Below, in pieces: positions 34,868-43,996 of a DNA stretch of 64,000 nt. The position numbers were made by a program, and so were the translations under genes. The notes beneath the pieces were generated by a model. That model did no database searches. It had not been told where the DNA came from and saw only the letters and a list, made by a program, of their open reading frames with translations. The stretch's first letter is position 1; each line of letters begins with the position of its first letter. Origin of the DNA: Yersinia enterocolitica subsp. enterocolitica (GTDB taxonomy: Bacteria; Pseudomonadota; Gammaproteobacteria; Enterobacterales; Enterobacteriaceae); NCBI RefSeq assembly GCF_901472495.1, contig NZ_LR590469.1, forward strand, positions 3,410,001 through 3,474,000, given 5' to 3'.

Positions 34868-35473
34868 TTATGCTTCAGATAGTGACAGCTTAATCGGTTC
34901 AACAGCGAAGGTAAGCCCTTTTTCGCCATTATCTGCCACCACATAGCGAATTGCGCCGACAGGATGGGCGAAGAAAGGTGATCCTTTGCCCTGGGTCAGC
35001 AGTTGTTGCACATTACTGATACTTTGTTCGAGTGTGAGCGTGGGTTCAAACTGACGCATCAGTGCTGCCATATAATTTACCGCGACCAGCCGGGCGGCTT
35101 TTTCTTCACTGCCTTTGATCGGCAAATAAGTAATTTGTATGGTTTTTATCTTACCTGTACCTCTCTCCAGCGCTGTGGAAGCATAGAGGTTTTCATTAAT
35201 CTTGCTGGCTGCCCGGGTCAGCGGGGGCGCATCATCTTTTACCGTGATGGCGTGAAACTCACTGATTGGCAGGGTTGGGTTGGCGTGATTATACCGCTCA
35301 CGGAATTTCACCAGAGTTAAATCAAAGGTTGGTGCGCCAGAAAGTAGGTAAGGTGCCGTTGGTTGAGTCTCTTCAGCCTGCTGATAACTGCCAGCATCGG
35401 GGTCGGCATGAGCGCGGCTAACCGTTGCTATTAGCAGCAGTATTGTCAGCATTGCGGTTATTTCTTTTCTCAT
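34868..35473 (-). CDS. yiiQ: DUF1454 family periplasmic protein YiiQ
   Basis: This 201-residue protein has a signal peptide (residues 1-23, ending SRAHA) and the conserved blocks TRAASKINENLYASTALERG and VVADNGEKGLTFAVEPIKL shared with E. coli YiiQ. Function is unknown. It lies between tpiA and the divergent yiiR, as in E. coli. Confidence 0.92.
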   Translation of the reverse strand: MRKEITAMLTILLLIATVSRAHADPDAGSYQQAEETQPTAPYLLSGAPTFDLTLVKFRERYNHANPTLPISEFHAITVKDDAPPLTRAASKINENLYASTALERGTGKIKTIQITYLPIKGSEEKAARLVAVNYMAALMRQFEPTLTLEQSISNVQQLLTQGKGSPFFAHPVGAIRYVVADNGEKGLTFAVEPIKLSLSEA

Positions 35474-35602
35474 GGCTACGCCGTTGTTAAGAGTGTGTGG
35501 AGGGAATTAAAACGGTAATTGGTGGTGATTGTCAAAATTCACTGCAAAGATTATAGGTTAGTTGCGGCGTTGAGTTACTCTATTGTGCATATCAACTTTA
35601 GG

Positions 35603-35731
<129 letters not shown>

Positions 35732-35756
35732 ATCAGTTAAATGGATCAGGTTATTG

Positions 35757-36191
35757 ATGACAATTCAGCAGTGGTGTTTCTCGTTGAAAGGCCGTATCGG
35801 GCGGCGTGATTTTTGGATCTGGATTGGGCTGTGGCTATTGGCAATGCTGATTATTTTCACATTGGCAGGGCAGAATTGGCTGTCAACTCAAACCGCCGCT
35901 TTTGCTATCGTATTTTTACTGTGGCCCACGGCGGCAGTAGTGGTTAAGCGACTACATGACCGTAATAAAGCTGGTTGGTGGGCATTATTGGTGGTACTCG
36001 CATGGATGCTGATGGCCGGCAACTGGCAGATGCTTGCGCCGATCTGGCAATGGGGGGTCGGGCGATTTATTCCCACACTTATTATGGTCATGATGCTTAT
36101 CGACTGTGGCGCATTTCTTGGAACTGAGGGGGAAAACCGCTTTGGCCCAGAGGCAGTACCGGTGAAGTTTTTGGCTGAAAAATCACAGTAG
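35757..36191 (+). CDS. yiiR: DUF805 inner-membrane protein YiiR
   Basis: The product (144 residues from ATG 35757) starts MTIQQWCFSLKGRIGRRDFW, the typical DUF805 opening, with about four membrane helices. The KRLHDRNKAGWWAL loop is the family hallmark. A TTG just before the ATG is also in frame. Function is unknown. Confidence 0.93.
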   Translation: MTIQQWCFSLKGRIGRRDFWIWIGLWLLAMLIIFTLAGQNWLSTQTAAFAIVFLLWPTAAVVVKRLHDRNKAGWWALLVVLAWMLMAGNWQMLAPIWQWGVGRFIPTLIMVMMLIDCGAFLGTEGENRFGPEAVPVKFLAEKSQ

Positions 36192-36208
36192 TGAATCAGA
36201 TTTAATAA

Positions 36209-36413
36209 AGTCTGAGGGCGCGATGCGCCCTGTGGTTAATGACAAAGTGCCCGTAACGGTGAAAACAGGCAGATCGTAAAGACGCCATAAACCCCTCCCT
36301 GGGGGCTCGACCCGCGCCGTCCATGGCGCGGACGCTTTACTCTTCTACCTGTCTTCACCTTGCAAGATTGAGTCGTCGAGGTTTGTCAGCAGTCTGAGGG
36401 CGCGATGCGCCCT
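36209..36413. repeat. Structured intergenic repeat: large imperfect palindrome flanked by 23-bp direct repeats
   Basis: AGTCTGAGGGCGCGATGCGC, itself containing the hairpin GGGCGC-GAT-GCGCCC, occurs at about 36209 and again at 36391, 182 bp apart. Between them, 36258-36359 is an imperfect palindrome. GGTGAAAACAGG pairs with CCTGTCTTCACC, CGTAAAGACGCC with GGACGCTTTAC, and smaller hairpins lie inside (CCCTCCCTGGGGG, CGCGCCGTCCATGGCGCG). It fills the gap between the yiiR and fpr 3' ends. It may be a species-specific repeat or a paired terminator. Confidence 0.6.
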
Positions 36414-36433
36414 TGAATATAAGGTACTGAGTC

Positions 36434-37180
36434 TTACCAGTATTGTTCGCTGGTCATATGCCCCGGTTTACGGCGTAAATGTTTACGCATCCCGCGTTGC
36501 TCTTTCAGCATTTGCTGAGTATCACGTACCATTTGCGGGTTACCGCACAGCATGACGTGGCTATCTTCCGCATCAATTTTCAAGCCGACCGCCGCTTCCA
36601 GTGAGCCATTTTCAATCAGTGCGGGGACTCTACCGGTCAATGACCCTGGGGATTGTTCACGGCTGACAACCGTCTGGATACGCAGTTTGCCGTTATAGCG
36701 CTGCTCGAGCTGTTGCATTAGCGGCAGATAACTGAGGTCACGGGCAAAGCGAGCTGCATGAACCAGCACCAGATTTTTAAAGCGCTCCAAATCGCGCCCT
36801 TCCTGCAAGATAGACAGATATGGGCCAATGGCCGTGCCGGTTGCCAGCATCCATAACGTGTCGCAATCCGGAATTTCTTCCAACACAAAGAAGCCCGCAG
36901 CTTGCTTGGTCACCATTACTTCGCCACCCACCGCCAGTTGGTCAAGTCGTGGGCTGAGTTTCCCCTCTGGCACGGTGACCAGATAGAACTCCAGATTATT
37001 GTCACTTGGTGCATTGACATAGGAATAGGCCCGCTGTACCCGCTCACCGTCAATATCTAAAGCCAGCTTGGCAAATTGACCGGCAGTAAAGGGATCAATT
37101 GGCGCATTGACCCGAATACTGAACAACGTGTCCGTCCAGTGTTCAATGTGAGTAATTTTGCCGCTAACCCATTCAGCCAT
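36434..37180 (-). CDS. fpr: Ferredoxin/flavodoxin-NADP+ reductase
   Basis: The 248-residue FAD enzyme shows the FAD-binding RAYSYVNAPSDNNLEF motif and the NADPH domain (LATGTAIGPYLSILQEG), ending GHMTSEQYW. It moves electrons between NADPH and ferredoxin or flavodoxin for radical enzymes and oxidative-stress defence. Divergent from emrD. The length equals E. coli Fpr. Confidence 0.97.
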   Translation of the reverse strand: MAEWVSGKITHIEHWTDTLFSIRVNAPIDPFTAGQFAKLALDIDGERVQRAYSYVNAPSDNNLEFYLVTVPEGKLSPRLDQLAVGGEVMVTKQAAGFFVLEEIPDCDTLWMLATGTAIGPYLSILQEGRDLERFKNLVLVHAARFARDLSYLPLMQQLEQRYNGKLRIQTVVSREQSPGSLTGRVPALIENGSLEAAVGLKIDAEDSHVMLCGNPQMVRDTQQMLKEQRGMRKHLRRKPGHMTSEQYW

Positions 37181-37498
37181 AATTCTGATTCCCTTTATTC
37201 AAATACTTATCGAAAGTAGTACCTAAAGCGCAGGCGATATTTTAGGTCATTTGGTTGAAAAGTATTATCGATTACGTGTGACACCCTTCGCTCTTGCTGT
37301 AGTCACGAAATATGGACAGTTAACTTTACGGCCATGGTGTTTTTATCTGCCAGTTGGCTATTTGGCAATATGTCGTTCTGGCTCGCTAAAAAATCTGAAT
37401 TTGTTAGCTTATGCGCCAATAGTGAGGTGTGTCGCAAAATATGGCTTTCGCTGCCAGGTATAAGTGACACGAAGTCCGGCTAACAATTAGTTAAGATT
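37181..37498. other. Intergenic region between fpr and emrD
   Basis: The 318 bp hold the promoters of two divergent genes. A 70-codon reading (37251-37463) has no recognisable features. I see no clear operator. Confidence 0.5.
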
Positions 37499-38683
37499 AT
37501 GAGAAAAATAGAAAATTTCCACCTGCTGGTAATGTTGATTCTGTTAGTTGCAGTCGGTCAAATGGCACAAACCATTTACGTTCCTGTTGTCGCGGATATC
37601 GCCCGCGATCTCTCGGTGCGCCCCGGCACTGTGCAGCGCGTGATGGCGGCCTATTTATTAACCTATGGCTTCTCGCAACTGATTTACGGCCCACTATCTG
37701 ACCGGGTTGGGCGTCGGCCGGTCATATTGGCGGGCATGATGATATTTATGCTGGGCGCATTAGGTGCCTGGCTGGCAAATAGTCTGTCCTTGTTGGTCGC
37801 AGCCAGTGCTTTGCAAGGCATGGGGACAGGGGTTGCAGGCGTGATGGCACGAACCATGCCGCGAGATTTATATGCTGGCACCGCACTGCGTTACGCGAAC
37901 AGTATGCTGAACATGGGTATTTTAGTTAGCCCGCTCATGGCTCCGGTCATCGGTGGGGTGCTGGCAAGCCTGTTTGGCTGGCGTGCATGCTATGCTTTCC
38001 TGCTTTTCTTATGTGGTGGCGTGGCATTTTGCATGTTCCGTTGGTTGCCAGAAACTCGCCCGCAGCAGACGGAGAAGCGGCGCATGCTGGCCAGCTTCCG
38101 CTTATTGTTATCAGACCGCGCCTTTAGCTGTTATTTGGTAATGCTGATTGGAGCATTGGCGGGAATTGCAGTGTTTGAGGCCAGCGCCGGTGTGTTGATG
38201 GGCGGTGTGCTGGGGTTGAGTGGGGTGACGGTCAGTATCTTATTTATCCTGCCCATTCCTGCCGCGTTCTTTGGTGCATGGTATGCCGGTCGTGATGGTA
38301 AAACCTTCCATAACCTGATGTGGCATTCAGTGATCAGTTGTCTGCTGGCGGGCTTGATGATGTGGATACCTGGCTGGTTTGGCGTTATGAATATTTGGAC
38401 GCTGGTGATCCCGGCGGCGCTGTTCTTCTTTGGTGCTGGGATGTTATTCCCGCTTGCCACGACAGGGGCGATGGAGCCATTCCCTTATCTGGCCGGTGCG
38501 GCGGGGGCTTTGGTCGGCGGGTTACAGAATGTCGGGTCAGGTCTGGTGACTTGGTTGTCAGCCATGCTGCCACAAACCGGGCAATTTAGCTTGGGGTTGC
38601 TGATGTTTGCTATGGCAGTGTTGATTTTGCTGTGCTGGTGGCCGTTATCTCACCGGATGCAACCGCAAGAACATCGGGTTTAA
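37499..38683 (+). CDS. emrD: MFS multidrug transporter EmrD
   Basis: This 394-residue protein has twelve predicted membrane helices. The major-facilitator motif A GPLSDRVGRRPVILAG lies between helices 2 and 3. The start MRKIENFHLLVMLILLVAVGQ resembles EmrD, an exporter of amphipathic compounds such as uncouplers and detergents. Its real substrates here are unknown. It is convergent with glpX. Confidence 0.92.
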   Translation: MRKIENFHLLVMLILLVAVGQMAQTIYVPVVADIARDLSVRPGTVQRVMAAYLLTYGFSQLIYGPLSDRVGRRPVILAGMMIFMLGALGAWLANSLSLLVAASALQGMGTGVAGVMARTMPRDLYAGTALRYANSMLNMGILVSPLMAPVIGGVLASLFGWRACYAFLLFLCGGVAFCMFRWLPETRPQQTEKRRMLASFRLLLSDRAFSCYLVMLIGALAGIAVFEASAGVLMGGVLGLSGVTVSILFILPIPAAFFGAWYAGRDGKTFHNLMWHSVISCLLAGLMMWIPGWFGVMNIWTLVIPAALFFFGAGMLFPLATTGAMEPFPYLAGAAGALVGGLQNVGSGLVTWLSAMLPQTGQFSLGLLMFAMAVLILLCWWPLSHRMQPQEHRV

Positions 38684-38707
38684 CCGACTGAAGATATAGA
38701 ACTAAAG

Positions 38708-38738
38708 CGGGTGCGATTTAAATATTGCACCCGTTTTT
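38708..38738 (+). terminator. Terminator after emrD
   Basis: CGGGTGC and GCACCCG form a stem around an AT-rich loop, followed by five T residues. Confidence 0.8.
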
Positions 38739-38768
38739 ACGTATTGCTAATAATATTCGTGAGCCAAA

Positions 38769-39779
38769 TTACAGCAAGAATTCATGCAGTGCCGGGTCTT
38801 TGCGATCAAGGAAATGGGTGGAACGGATACGGCGGATAGTGCGGGATTTACCGCGAATCAGCAGTGTCTCGGTGGTTGCCATGTTCCCTTTGCGATAAAT
38901 GCCTTCCAGCAGGTCACCTTTGGTAATGCCGGTGGCAGAGAAAATCACATTATCATTACGGGCCATATCACCCAGTAACAGCACTTTACCTGCCTCAATA
39001 CCCATTGATTTGCAGCGCACCAGTTCTTCTTCACCAATGCGACGGTTGTCTTCGTTATCACCTTTTACTTGATGACGAGGTAGCAAGCGGCCTTGCATAT
39101 CACCGTCCAGGGCGCGGATGACCGCAGCAGAAATCACGCCTTCTGGTGCCCCGCCGATGCAGTACATCACATCCACTTCACTTTCTGGCATGCAGGTTAG
39201 AATCGAAGCCGCAACATCGCCATCGGGGATAGCGAACACTTTGACACCCAGTTGCTGCATTTCGGCGATGATGCCGTCATGGCGCGGTTTAGCGAGCGTA
39301 ATAACCGTTAAATCAATCAGTGGTTTATTCAGCTTGATAGCCACATTGCGTAAGTTGAGTTCCAGTGGCAGATTAAGGTCGATAGCGCCTTTCGCTCCGG
39401 GGCCAACCACCAGCTTTTCCATATACATATCCGGCGCATGTAAAAATGTGCCTTTATCTCCCACCGCCAGCACCGCCAGTGCATTAGCCTGACCCATTGC
39501 AGTCATACGGGTGCCTTCAATGGGGTCTACCGCGATATCAACTGCATCGCCTTGGCCTGTACCGACATTTTCGCCGATATACAGCATTGGAGCTTCATCG
39601 ATTTCACCTTCGCCGATAACAATCTGCCCATCAATATTGACCTGATTGAGCATAATACGCATGGCTTTTACAGCAGCACCGTCGGCAGCATTTTTATCGC
39701 CCCGACCCAGCCATTTATAACCTGCCAGCGCGGCAGCTTCGGTGACACGGGAAAACTCGATGGCTAATTCACGTTTCAT
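38769..39779 (-). CDS. glpX: Class II fructose-1,6-bisphosphatase
   Basis: ATG 39779 (MKRELAIEFSRVTEAAALAG) gives 336 residues, matching E. coli GlpX. The metal and substrate motifs IGEGEIDEAPML, DIAVDPIEGTRMTAMG and GGAPEGVISAAVIRAL are present. It makes fructose 6-phosphate during gluconeogenesis from glycerol. It is the third gene of glpFKX, but a terminator stands between glpK and glpX and should lower its expression. Open codons to 39854 are not family-supported. Confidence 0.97.
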   Translation of the reverse strand: MKRELAIEFSRVTEAAALAGYKWLGRGDKNAADGAAVKAMRIMLNQVNIDGQIVIGEGEIDEAPMLYIGENVGTGQGDAVDIAVDPIEGTRMTAMGQANALAVLAVGDKGTFLHAPDMYMEKLVVGPGAKGAIDLNLPLELNLRNVAIKLNKPLIDLTVITLAKPRHDGIIAEMQQLGVKVFAIPDGDVAASILTCMPESEVDVMYCIGGAPEGVISAAVIRALDGDMQGRLLPRHQVKGDNEDNRRIGEEELVRCKSMGIEAGKVLLLGDMARNDNVIFSATGITKGDLLEGIYRKGNMATTETLLIRGKSRTIRRIRSTHFLDRKDPALHEFLL

Positions 39780-39883
39780 CATTAACCTGTTAATTGAGGT
39801 GGTATAGAAGAATGGAAGCCGGAATTCTACCACCTTTGTGACGTGAAGCCGCAAGCGTGACTTTTGATGTGGTGTTTTTTTTC

Positions 39884-39920
39884 ACCATAAAAACGCCCCA
39901 TCGGGGGAGTGATGGGGCGT
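39884..39920 (-). terminator. Intra-operon terminator between glpK and glpX
   Basis: ACGCCCCATC and GATGGGGCGT pair around an 8-base loop. On the minus strand this is followed by TTTTTATGG. It lies about 40 bp after the glpK stop and probably attenuates transcription into glpX. Confidence 0.8.
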
Positions 39921-39960
39921 CGATTGCATAAAACATTTTTAGCTTAAAGCCGGCGGACCG

Positions 39961-41484
39961 TTACTCTTCGTGCTCTTCCCATGCTTGGGCGCGGGCCACC
40001 GCTTTCTTCCAGCCTTTGTAACGGAAATCACGCTCAGTGGTTTCTATTCCTGGGCGGAACTCACGCTCAATGGTGGCTTTACTTTTCACTTCGTCCAAAT
40101 CATTCCAGAAGCCGGTTGCCAAACCTGCCAGGAATGCGGCACCCAGTGCTGTGCTCTCACGTACCTCTGGGCGCTCAACGCGGGTGCCCAGAATGTCGGC
40201 CTGGAACTGCATCAGGAAGTTGTTGGCAACTGCACCACCATCAACACGTAGCGATTTCAGGCGTTCACCAGAATCTGCTTGCATGGCATCCAGTACATCA
40301 CGAGTCTGATAAGCAATAGATTCGAGTGTTGCACGGATAATATGGTTGCTGTTAACACCACGGGTCAGGCCAAAGATTGCACCACGCGCATACGGGTCCC
40401 AATAAGGAGCACCGAGGCCAGTGAAGGCCGGCACCACATACACGCCGTTGCTGTCTTTCACTTTGGTGGCGAAGTATTCAGAGTCATCGGCATCACTGAT
40501 AAGCTTCAGCTCATCACGCAACCATTGGATGGATGCACCGCCAATAAACACCGCACCTTCCAGTGCATAGTTAACTTCACCGCGAGGGCCGCAGGCGATG
40601 GTGGTCAGCAGGCCATGATTGGATTGCACTGCTTCTGTGCCAGTGTTCATTAGCAGGAAGCAGCCGGTACCGTAGGTGTTTTTTGCCATTCCCGGTTGGA
40701 CACAAAGCTGGCCGAACAGCGCGGCTTGCTGGTCACCGGCAATCCCGGCGATAGGAATACGAGTCCCGCCTTTACCACCAATGTTGGTCTGGCCGTAAAC
40801 TTCTGAGGATGGGCGAACTTCAGGTAGCATTGAGCGCGGGATATTCAGCGCTTTCAGCATACGTTCATCCCACTCTTTGGTGCGGATATTAAACATCATG
40901 GTACGTGATGCGTTGGTGTAATCCGTTACGTGTACGCGGCCTTGCGTCATATTCCACACTAGCCAGGTGTCAACAGTACCAAACAGCAACTCGCCGCGCT
41001 CAGCACGGTCACGCGCGCCTTCTACGTTATCAAGGATCCATTTCACCTTGGTGCCAGAGAAGTAAGGGTCGACGACCAGCCCGGTGTTGTGGCGGATGTA
41101 CTCTTCCAGCCCTTCTTTTTTCAGTTTTTCGCAGATATCGGCAGTACGGCGGCATTGCCACACGATGGCGTTATACACCGGCTTACCTGTTGTTTTGTCC
41201 CAAACAATGGTGGTTTCACGTTGGTTGGTGATACCGATGCCAGCAATTTCATCAGAACTGATACCGGCTTTGGCTAGCACTTCAACCAATGTTGAGCTTT
41301 GGGTAGCCCAGATTTCCATTGGGTCATGCTCAACCCATCCTGCTTTTGGGTAGATTTGCTCAAATTCGCGCTGAGAGATACTCACGATATTGGCATCGTG
41401 ATCCAACACCACTGCTCTGGAACTGGTGGTTCCTTGGTCAAGCGCGACAATGTATTTCTTTTGAGTAGTATTTTCAGTTGTCAT
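39961..41484 (-). CDS. glpK: Glycerol kinase
   Basis: This 507-residue FGGY-family kinase phosphorylates glycerol to sn-glycerol 3-phosphate and so traps it. The phosphate-1 motif ALDQGTTSSRAVV, the glycerol site region WVEHDPMEIW and the FGGY block PAFTGLGAPYWDPYARGAIFG are intact. The E. coli enzyme is inhibited by fructose 1,6-bisphosphate and EIIA-Glc; overall similarity suggests the same. It lies between glpF and glpX. Confidence 0.98.
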   Translation of the reverse strand: MTTENTTQKKYIVALDQGTTSSRAVVLDHDANIVSISQREFEQIYPKAGWVEHDPMEIWATQSSTLVEVLAKAGISSDEIAGIGITNQRETTIVWDKTTGKPVYNAIVWQCRRTADICEKLKKEGLEEYIRHNTGLVVDPYFSGTKVKWILDNVEGARDRAERGELLFGTVDTWLVWNMTQGRVHVTDYTNASRTMMFNIRTKEWDERMLKALNIPRSMLPEVRPSSEVYGQTNIGGKGGTRIPIAGIAGDQQAALFGQLCVQPGMAKNTYGTGCFLLMNTGTEAVQSNHGLLTTIACGPRGEVNYALEGAVFIGGASIQWLRDELKLISDADDSEYFATKVKDSNGVYVVPAFTGLGAPYWDPYARGAIFGLTRGVNSNHIIRATLESIAYQTRDVLDAMQADSGERLKSLRVDGGAVANNFLMQFQADILGTRVERPEVRESTALGAAFLAGLATGFWNDLDEVKSKATIEREFRPGIETTERDFRYKGWKKAVARAQAWEEHEE

Positions 41485-41560
41485 AATTAGCCTACTTTTA
41501 AGTTGCCGTTTATACCCACAATTTCAATTACGGTGGGTATATTCTTCCAGTATCTATTAT

Positions 41561-42409
41561 TTACGCTTTGCGTTCTGTGGTCGTAACCGTGGTTTCTTCA
41601 TCGTCAGCGACACAGACATCGCATGGCAAATGGCGACCAATCAGGGCGCGATAGCCAAATGCACCTACCAATGCGCCAACAATAGGCCCAAAGATGGGTA
41701 CCAGGAAGTAAGGAATGTCACGCCCGCCAGTGAAGGCAACCTCGCCCCAGCCAGCAAAATAAGCAAATAGCTTTGGACCAAAGTCACGTGCTGGGTTTAA
41801 GGCGAACCCAGTCAATGGCCCCATTGAGCCGCCGATAACGGCAATCAAAATGCCAATCAGCAGGGGCGCCAATGGGCCGCGCGGAATACCGTTGCCATCA
41901 TCAGTCAGCGCCAGGATCAGACACATCAAAATTGCGGTAATAACAGTTTCAACCAGGAATGCCTGGAAAACAGAAATGTGCGGATTGGGATAAGTAGAAA
42001 AAATACCGGCCAGATTCAGACTCTCAACACTGCCGCGTGCTATCTGATGAGTCTGTTCAAAATCGATAAACAGGTTGTAGTAAAGGCCGAACACTAAGGC
42101 TGCGGCACAAAATGCACCGGCAACTTGTGCCACAATGTAAGGGAGAACTTTACGGCGATCGAAGCAGGCAAATAACCACAATGCAATGGTGACTGCCGGA
42201 TTAAGATGAGCGCCTGAAATGGCTGCGGTTAAATAGATGGCCATGGCAACACCCAGGCCCCAAATGATACTAATTTCCCACTGCCCAAAACTGGCCCCAG
42301 CCAACTTTAATGCAGCGACACAGCCCACACCAAAAAAGATGAGTAGAGCAGTACCGAGAAACTCCGCGATACATTGGCCCTTCAAGGTCGAACTAGCGGT
42401 TTGGCTCAT
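41561..42409 (-). CDS. glpF: Glycerol facilitator
   Basis: The 282-residue aquaglyceroporin has two NPA boxes (SGAHLNPAVTIALW and TGFALNPARDFGPKL), the second with the Asp typical of glycerol-conducting members. Six helices and two half-helices are expected. It is the first gene of glpFKX. CRP-like and GlpR-like sites lie upstream. Confidence 0.97.
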   Translation of the reverse strand: MSQTASSTLKGQCIAEFLGTALLIFFGVGCVAALKLAGASFGQWEISIIWGLGVAMAIYLTAAISGAHLNPAVTIALWLFACFDRRKVLPYIVAQVAGAFCAAALVFGLYYNLFIDFEQTHQIARGSVESLNLAGIFSTYPNPHISVFQAFLVETVITAILMCLILALTDDGNGIPRGPLAPLLIGILIAVIGGSMGPLTGFALNPARDFGPKLFAYFAGWGEVAFTGGRDIPYFLVPIFGPIVGALVGAFGYRALIGRHLPCDVCVADDEETTVTTTERKA

Positions 42410-42487
42410 AGTAGATGTCCTAGAGACAGAGATTTATAGGGTATTTCTTATTTTTACCCTTCGAATAATAAAAGGGGTGATGTAAAT

Positions 42488-42506
42488 TTATCGTTAACGA
42501 GCACAA
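42488..42506. promoter_or_regulatory. GlpR-like operator upstream of glpF
   Basis: TTATCGTTAACGAGCACA resembles the GlpR repressor operator (TTCG-N2-AACGA core within an A/T-rich palindrome). It lies about 80 bp upstream of the glpF start. The match is moderate. Confidence 0.4.
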
Positions 42507-42528
42507 ACGAGAAATAGCGAAATCAAAA

Positions 42529-42548
42529 TGTGTGTGGTGCGTCATAAA
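42529..42548. promoter_or_regulatory. CRP-like site upstream of glpF
   Basis: TGTGT-GGTGCG-TCATA matches eight of ten positions of TGTGA-N6-TCACA. Catabolite activation of glpFKX is known in E. coli. The exact use here is inferred. Confidence 0.4.
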
Positions 42549-43004
42549 AATGAGCGATTTCGCGTTATTCACGGCTATTAAGGGACTTTGAAAGTGTGAT
42601 CAGACCAGTACTTTTCTCATCAGTTGTTAAGGGCATGTATCACTTTACAGGATTGGTCATAGAGGTTTTTCAGTTTTTACTGATGGTTCTTGACATGAAA
42701 TTGCAACAGAGTGTGGTTTGTACCGGCATGGCGCTAGACAGGGGGGGGATTGGCTACATACAATCGCTTTATAAGGGAGGCGCTTTACAAGACCATCGTT
42801 TTTATCAAGTGGCGTCACCTGGGCGATGGGACGTCTAAAATAGAGTGCTTGTTGCACTCGTTTGATGGATATATAGCGCGATAAATAAGTATTCACAGCA
42901 GTTTCATTTGTCGATGGTTGCTTCAGTTTATGCGGCAACTGAAGTTAAAAATGGCGACTGCGATCAAGATATGTACGCCTTGCGACTCATAAGGGGACCG
43001 AAGA

Positions 43005-43244
43005 ATGTCATTTGAAGTATTTGAGAAATTGGAAGTTAAAGTTCAGCAGGCGATTGATACCATCACTTTGTTACAGATGGAAATTGAAGAGCTGAAAGAG
43101 AAAAATAACACCCTGTCCCAAGAAGTTCAGGAAGCGGCTGGTGGCCGTGAAGCGTTAGTGCGCGAAAATGAGCAACTGAAACAAGAACAGCATGTGTGGC
43201 AGGATCGTCTGCGGGCACTGTTGGGAAAGATGGAAGAAGTCTAA
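43005..43244 (+). CDS. zapB: Cell-division factor ZapB
   Basis: The 79-residue protein is a continuous coiled coil (MSFEVFEKLEVKVQQAIDT...) with leucines at heptad positions. ZapB joins FtsZ-bound ZapA to MatP at the chromosome terminus, layering the divisome. AAGGGGACCGAAG precedes the start. Convergent with rraA. Confidence 0.96.
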   Translation: MSFEVFEKLEVKVQQAIDTITLLQMEIEELKEKNNTLSQEVQEAAGGREALVRENEQLKQEQHVWQDRLRALLGKMEEV

Positions 43245-43320
43245 GTGCCAGTTGGCTTAAAGCATCACCAACGCGTTGTTGAAAGCCGCTAGCCACAGAG
43301 CCACTTTGAGTTTGAAGTGC

Positions 43321-43350
43321 AAATAGGGCGATATCAACATCGCCCTATTT
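43321..43350. terminator. Bidirectional terminator between zapB and rraA
   Basis: A perfect 12-bp stem (AAATAGGGCGAT / ATCGCCCTATTT) around ATCAAC, with A/T-rich flanks on both sides. Confidence 0.9.
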
Positions 43351-43380
43351 AATAATTATCATATGTAAATCAGCTAGATA

Positions 43381-43866
43381 CTATTCAATATCCAAAGGTT
43401 CTTCTGACAAGATGATCCCGGTGTTGTCTGCATACAAGTGGTCACCGGAGAAGAATGTCACCCCACCAAAATTAACGCGGATATCGCTTTCACCAATACC
43501 CTCATCTGCAGCACCGACTGGAATTGCGGCCATCGCCTGGATACCAATATCCAATTCGGCCAGTTCATCAACCTGACGAACAGCGCCGTAAACAACAATT
43601 CCTTCCCACTCGTTTTTCAATGCTAAATCAGCAAGTTCAGCATTGATTAATGCACGGCGCACTGAGCCACCGCCATCGACAACTAACACACGGCCAAGAC
43701 CATTTTCTTCGAGTAGGTCAAACAACAAGCCGTTATCTTCGAAACATTTTACAGTGGTTATCTTGCCACCAAATGAAGTACGTCCGCCAAAATTGGAGAA
43801 CAGTGGTTCTACCACATTTACCTCTTCATGATAGATATCACAGAGATCGGAAGTATCATATTTCAT
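43381..43866 (-). CDS. rraA: Ribonuclease E activity regulator RraA
   Basis: ATG 43866 (MKYDTSDLCDIYHEEVNVVE) gives 161 residues, equal to E. coli RraA. The trimeric fold's conserved GRVLVVDGGGSVRRALI is present. RraA binds RNase E and lowers its activity. The frame is open to 43974, but those residues have no counterpart. Next to menA, in the E. coli order. Confidence 0.96.
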   Translation of the reverse strand: MKYDTSDLCDIYHEEVNVVEPLFSNFGGRTSFGGKITTVKCFEDNGLLFDLLEENGLGRVLVVDGGGSVRRALINAELADLALKNEWEGIVVYGAVRQVDELAELDIGIQAMAAIPVGAADEGIGESDIRVNFGGVTFFSGDHLYADNTGIILSEEPLDIE

Positions 43867-43996
43867 AGGATTAACGTCTGGTTGCGGCTGGGATGCTAAG
43901 TATATCCCTTTCTGACAGCTGTTGGCAAAATCATCAATTGTTAAATTTCTCCGGGCTGATTTTATCGACCACAACCCAGAGAAAAAAGAGGCGGGG

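Larger units (their letters stand above)
42410..43004. other. Intergenic region between glpF and zapB
   Basis: This 595-bp stretch separates two divergent genes. It holds the control sites listed at 42488 and 42529. An 80-codon reading at 42596-42838 resembles no family known to me and shows no convincing coding character, so I leave it unannotated. Confidence 0.5.

Noticed and set aside
37251..37463. 70-codon reading frame between fpr and emrD
   Set aside because: No recognisable domain or ribosome site; more likely chance in a divergent promoter region.
42596..42838. 80-codon reading frame between glpF and zapB
   Set aside because: No family resemblance, no convincing ribosome site, and it lies in the shared promoter region of two divergent genes.
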